Position numbers and translations under genes: made by a program | The notes under the pieces: model-generated | Told to the model about the DNA's origin: nothing | What the model saw: only the letters and a program-made list of their open reading frames with translations | Databases searched by the model: none | Assembly (NCBI RefSeq): GCF_946151065.1 | Contig: NZ_CAMGZA010000002.1 | Span: 62,001 to 126,000 of the forward strand | Length of the DNA: 64,000 bases | Reading direction: 5' to 3' | Origin: Microbacterium sp. Marseille-Q6965 | GTDB lineage: Bacteria > Actinomycetota > Actinomycetes > Actinomycetales > Microbacteriaceae | Shown here: positions 60,988 through 64,000 of the stretch, one piece after another | Numbering within the stretch: the first letter of the stretch is position 1 | Layout of the letters: every line of letters begins with the position of its first letter

Positions 60988-61003
60988 CCTCTCCCCGCGC
61001 GGC

Positions 61004-61037
61004 AAGGCCCGTGCCGTCCGAGGACGGCACGGGCCTT
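61004..61037. terminator. Bidirectional terminator
   Basis: AAGGCCCGTGCCGTCC (61004-61019) pairs with GGACGGCACGGGCCTT (61022-61037) between convergent genes. Confidence 0.85.
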
Positions 61038-61050
61038 CGTCACATCCGGG

Positions 61051-62376
61051 TCACTCCGCCGCGGTGACCGCCTTCGCGTCCCGCTCGTCCGCGCCGCCTC
61101 GCTCGTCGTCGTCCTGCCGCTGCTCGGCCTCCGGCTCGTCGCCGGCCGTGCGAGCATCCGGGCCGGCCGAGAGCGGACCGTCGGGCCGGATCAGCTCACG
61201 CACCTCGGCCATGAAGCTCGACAGCTGCTGCTGCTGCCAGCGCAGCTCACGGGCGCGATCCTCGGCGTCGCGCAGGACCGCCGTCGTGTGGCCCGTGACC
61301 GTCTCGACGATCTTCTGCGCCTTGACGCGGGCGCGCTCGAGCATCTCGCGAGCGCGCACCTGCGCGTCGGCCTCGATCTGGGCCGCCTGGGCGCGCATCA
61401 GCCGCTCGTAGTCGTCGGCCTTCGCGGAGATCCGCTGGGCGTGCTCGAGCGATGCGGCCACCTGCTCGTTCGCGTCGGAGGTGATCCGCTCGGCATGCGC
61501 GACGGCCTGGTTGTGCAGCACGAGGAACTCCTGCTGCGCCTCATCCTGGCGCCGGGTGAGCGACTCCTCGAACTCCAGCAGGCGGGCGTTCATCTCCCGC
61601 ACCTCGCGCTCGGTGTCGGCGCGCAGCTGCGAGGTCTCGCTCGTCACGAGTGCGCGCAGCGCCGCGGCGCCCTTCTCGGCCTCCGTGCGGATGGCCGCTG
61701 CCTCGCGCTCGGCCTGCGCCAGCTTCTCGGCGGCGTGCGCGGCCTCGCGCTCGATCCGCGCCTCGTGCGCCATGTACTCCGTCTCCATCTTGAGACGGAT
61801 CTGGTCGGCGTCGTGCTGGGCCTGCGCCATGAGGCGCGCGACATCGGCGTCGAGCTCGGCGCGCTGGGTGGCGACGTCGTCGCGGGCGGCCTCGAGCAGG
61901 CGCTCGGCCTGCAGGGCGGTGTTCTGGATGAGGGTGTTCGCCTGCTCCTCGGCCACGCGCAGCACGGCCTCGAACTGCTGCCGGGTCTGCGGCTGGTCGC
62001 CCTCGGCCGCGCCGTCGCCGAGCTCCGCGGTCAGGGCCGCGATCTGCTGTTCGGCCTCGGCGGCCTTCGCGCGCGCCGCGGCGAGCTCCGCGGCTCGCTC
62101 CTCCGACTCCACGCGCAGCCGCTCGGCCTCCGCGCGCAGCCGCTCGGCCTCCGCCCGCTGCTCCTCCAGCGCCCGCTGGTGGCCGTCCTCCATCGAGGCC
62201 AGACGCGACGACACGCCCTGCAGCTTGGCGTTCAGGTCGGCGAAGGCCGCGTCGACCTCCTCGCGGTCGTAGCCGCGGAAACCGATGGAGAACTCGGCCT
62301 GCTCCGCCGATCCCTCCGGGAACAGGTCGTCGAAGTCCTCGCGGTGACCGCCGTCGTCGGTCGTGGACGTGCTCAT
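61051..62376 (-). CDS. DivIVA-like coiled-coil protein
   Basis: A 441-residue protein from ATG 62376 with the DivIVA-type lead FSIGFRGYDREEVDAAFADL, then an almost unbroken coiled coil rich in Ala, Glu, Arg and Gln to about residue 380, and an acidic tail. It resembles the Scy/FilP/DivIVA group that organises polar growth in actinobacteria. It is a single gene, convergent with the GntP operon. Confidence 0.8.
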   Translation of the reverse strand: MSTSTTDDGGHREDFDDLFPEGSAEQAEFSIGFRGYDREEVDAAFADLNAKLQGVSSRLASMEDGHQRALEEQRAEAERLRAEAERLRVESEERAAELAAARAKAAEAEQQIAALTAELGDGAAEGDQPQTRQQFEAVLRVAEEQANTLIQNTALQAERLLEAARDDVATQRAELDADVARLMAQAQHDADQIRLKMETEYMAHEARIEREAAHAAEKLAQAEREAAAIRTEAEKGAAALRALVTSETSQLRADTEREVREMNARLLEFEESLTRRQDEAQQEFLVLHNQAVAHAERITSDANEQVAASLEHAQRISAKADDYERLMRAQAAQIEADAQVRAREMLERARVKAQKIVETVTGHTTAVLRDAEDRARELRWQQQQLSSFMAEVRELIRPDGPLSAGPDARTAGDEPEAEQRQDDDERGGADERDAKAVTAAE

Positions 62377-62560
62377 GCTGCGGCGTCTCCCTGCAGTCTG
62401 GATGCGCGCAACACCTTGCGACGCGCGTTCGGGGGGATGATGCAGGGGCGCTTCATCGGGCCGGGCCTGCGAGTTCATCGTAGGAGGCCGCGCGGGCGCG
62501 TCTCAACGCGCAGGCCCGATCCGGGGCGCGACGTCCGGCCCGGAGCCGGCGATCGGCGCC

Positions 62561-63763
62561 TCAGCCGCCGAACAGCTGCTGCAGGCGACGCACGCCCTCG
62601 AGCAGCTGGTCGTCGGCCAGCGCGTACGACAGGCGGAGGAAGCCGCTGGGCCCGAAGGCCTCGCCCGGAACGACGGCCACCTCGGCCTCGTCGAGGATGA
62701 GGTCGGCGAGCTCGAGCGAGGTCTCCACGCGGCGCCCGGCCCATTCCCGTCCCAGGAGGCCCGTGACGTCGGGGTAAGCGTAGAAGGCGCCCTGCGGCGT
62801 GGGGGCGGAGATGCCCGGGATCTTCGACAGCTCGTCGATGATGAGTCGCCGGCGGCGGTCGAAGGCGTCGCGCATGCGGCCCACCTCGTCCTGCGGTCCT
62901 GTCAGCGCGGCGATCGCCGCCCGCTGAGCGACGTTGTTGACGTTGCTCGTGAGGTGGGACTGCAGATTGGTCGCGATTCGGATCGCGTCGGCGGGGCCCA
63001 CCATCCAGCCCACGCGCCACCCGGTCATGGCGTAGGTCTTGGCCACGCCGTTGACGAGGATCGTCTGCCCGGCCAGCTCGGGCACGGCCTCGACGATCGA
63101 CACCGCGCGGGCGCCGTCATACGTGAGGTTCTGATAGATCTCGTCGCTGATCACCCAGATGCCGTGGGCGAGGGCCCACTCGCCGATCGCCCGGGTCTCC
63201 TCCTCCGTGTACACCGATCCGGTGGGGTTGGAGGGCGAGACGAACACGAGCGCGGTGGTGCGCTCGGTGCGCGCCGCCTCCAGTTGCTCCACGGTGACCT
63301 TGTAGTCCTGCTCGGAGCCGGCGAAGACCTCGACCGGCTTGCCGTCGGCCAGCTGGATCGCCTCGGGATACGTGGTCCAGTACGGGGCGGGCAGCAGCAC
63401 CTCGTCGCCGGGGTTCACGACGGCCTGGAACGCCTGGTAGACCGACTGCTTGCCGCCGTTGGTCACGATGACCTGCGAGGGCGAGACCTCCAGCCCGGAG
63501 TCGCGCAGCGTCTTCTCGGCGATCGCCTCGCGCAGCGCGGGAAGGCCCGCCCCGGCGGTGTAGCGGAAGTTCGCGGGGTCCTTCAGCGCCTCCGCCGCGG
63601 CGTCCACGATGAACGGCGGCGTGGCGAAGTCGGGCTCGCCCGCGGCGTAGGAGATGACGGGGCGGCCCTCCGCCTTGAGTGCCTTGGCCTTCGCATCGAC
63701 CTTCAGGGTCGCGGATTCGGCGATGGCGGAGATCTTGCGGGACAGCGGCGCGCGTTCGGTCAC
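62561..63763 (-). CDS. aspC: Class I pyridoxal-phosphate aminotransferase (aspartate-type)
   Basis: A 400-residue enzyme with [14 protein letters not shown] near the start, the cofactor Asp region [11 protein letters not shown] and the Schiff-base lysine in [17 protein letters not shown], then GFLRLSYA near the end. This matches aspartate/prephenate aminotransferases of the AspC-Ib type. It starts near the divergent aldehyde dehydrogenase gene. Confidence 0.9.
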   Translation of the reverse strand: MTERAPLSRKISAIAESATLKVDAKAKALKAEGRPVISYAAGEPDFATPPFIVDAAAEALKDPANFRYTAGAGLPALREAIAEKTLRDSGLEVSPSQVIVTNGGKQSVYQAFQAVVNPGDEVLLPAPYWTTYPEAIQLADGKPVEVFAGSEQDYKVTVEQLEAARTERTTALVFVSPSNPTGSVYTEEETRAIGEWALAHGIWVISDEIYQNLTYDGARAVSIVEAVPELAGQTILVNGVAKTYAMTGWRVGWMVGPADAIRIATNLQSHLTSNVNNVAQRAAIAALTGPQDEVGRMRDAFDRRRRLIIDELSKIPGISAPTPQGAFYAYPDVTGLLGREWAGRRVETSLELADLILDEAEVAVVPGEAFGPSGFLRLSYALADDQLLEGVRRLQQLFGG

Positions 63764-63884
63764 GCGTCAATCGTAGGACCAGGCGCCTCGCTGCCACATG
63801 GGCGCGCCCTCGCGATCCTCAGCGGGCTGATGCACGATGAACGCGGGGCCGCGGAGCGCAGCCGCAGACGGAAGGAGCGAGCAC

Positions 63885-64000
63885 ATGGACGAGAAGGCGC
63901 TGATCGAATCCATCCCGAAGGGGCTGTTCATCGGGGGAGAGTGGGTCGACGCGACCGGCGGTGGCACGCTCCAGGTGCGCGATCCCGCCACGAACGATGT
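63885..64000 (+). CDS. Aldehyde dehydrogenase, N-terminal start
   Basis: Only 38 codons are in the window. The start (MDEKALIESIPKGLF, then IGGEWVDATGGGTLQVRDPA) matches the N-terminus of NAD(P)-dependent aldehyde dehydrogenases such as succinate-semialdehyde dehydrogenases. GAAGGAG lies seven bases before the ATG. Confidence 0.8.
   Translation, partial: MDEKALIESIPKGLFIGGEWVDATGGGTLQVRDPATND

Overview
The window is high-GC DNA (about 70% by eye) with actinobacterial features: GTG starts, stop/start overlaps of the ATGA and GTGA type, a class E-like LATTG cell-wall sorting motif, a DivIVA-like coiled-coil protein, a WhiB-type regulator and a DUF7882-type protein otherwise known from Microbacteriaceae. 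The most likely source is Microbacterium or a close relative. This is inferred from gene content and not tested by phylogeny.

Layout. (1) 1-9.0 kb: maltodextrin uptake and use (end of a binding protein, MalF, MalG, a GH13 glycosidase), an attached nucleotidyltransferase-like gene, an acyl-CoA ligase and an alpha/beta hydrolase. (2) 9.0-14.16 kb, minus strand: a phosphonate-type ABC transporter (PhnD, PhnC, two PhnE) between a leading HAD phosphatase and a trailing RpiR/SIS regulator, behind a promoter carrying four PHO-box-like units at an 11-nt register. (3) 14.85-29.18 kb: an integrated element of about 14.3 kb bounded by an exact 31-bp direct repeat and inserted at the 3' end of yajQ. It carries a tyrosine integrase, a repressor, several small HTH proteins, a WhiB protein, a tape measure protein and a minor-tail-like protein. 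It also carries a DUF5067-like lipoprotein and a HEPN Abi protein preceded by a promoter and a strong RNA hairpin. I could find no terminase, portal, capsid or lysis gene. (4) 29.2-35.5 kb: housekeeping and small genes, tRNA-Tyr, tRNA-Thr, tRNA-Met, an inositol-monophosphatase-family enzyme and an M23 peptidase. (5) 35.6-46.4 kb: a 1,567-residue wall-anchored adhesin-like protein, two LuxR-type regulators and an MFS transporter. A direct repeat of GGGTGAA with a 12-bp period lies upstream of the adhesin gene and again between the first LuxR gene and the MFS gene. (6) 46.5-53.5 kb: a GH18-like protein with two chitin-binding modules, a processive GT2 glycosyltransferase, an EAL protein and a protein with two membrane-GGDEF modules, which together look like a c-di-GMP-controlled surface polysaccharide locus. 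(7) 53.5-64 kb: a TSUP permease, two hydratase subunits with murB, a GntR-regulated four-carbon sugar-acid operon with a palindromic operator, a DivIVA-like protein, an aminotransferase and the start of an aldehyde dehydrogenase gene.

The strongest candidates for something undescribed are the tail-gene-bearing but capsid-less element in yajQ, which may be a phage satellite or a remnant, and inside it the hairpin RNA plus HEPN Abi gene. The shared direct repeats at the adhesin/LuxR locus come next. All assignments come from reading the sequence; no database search was run.
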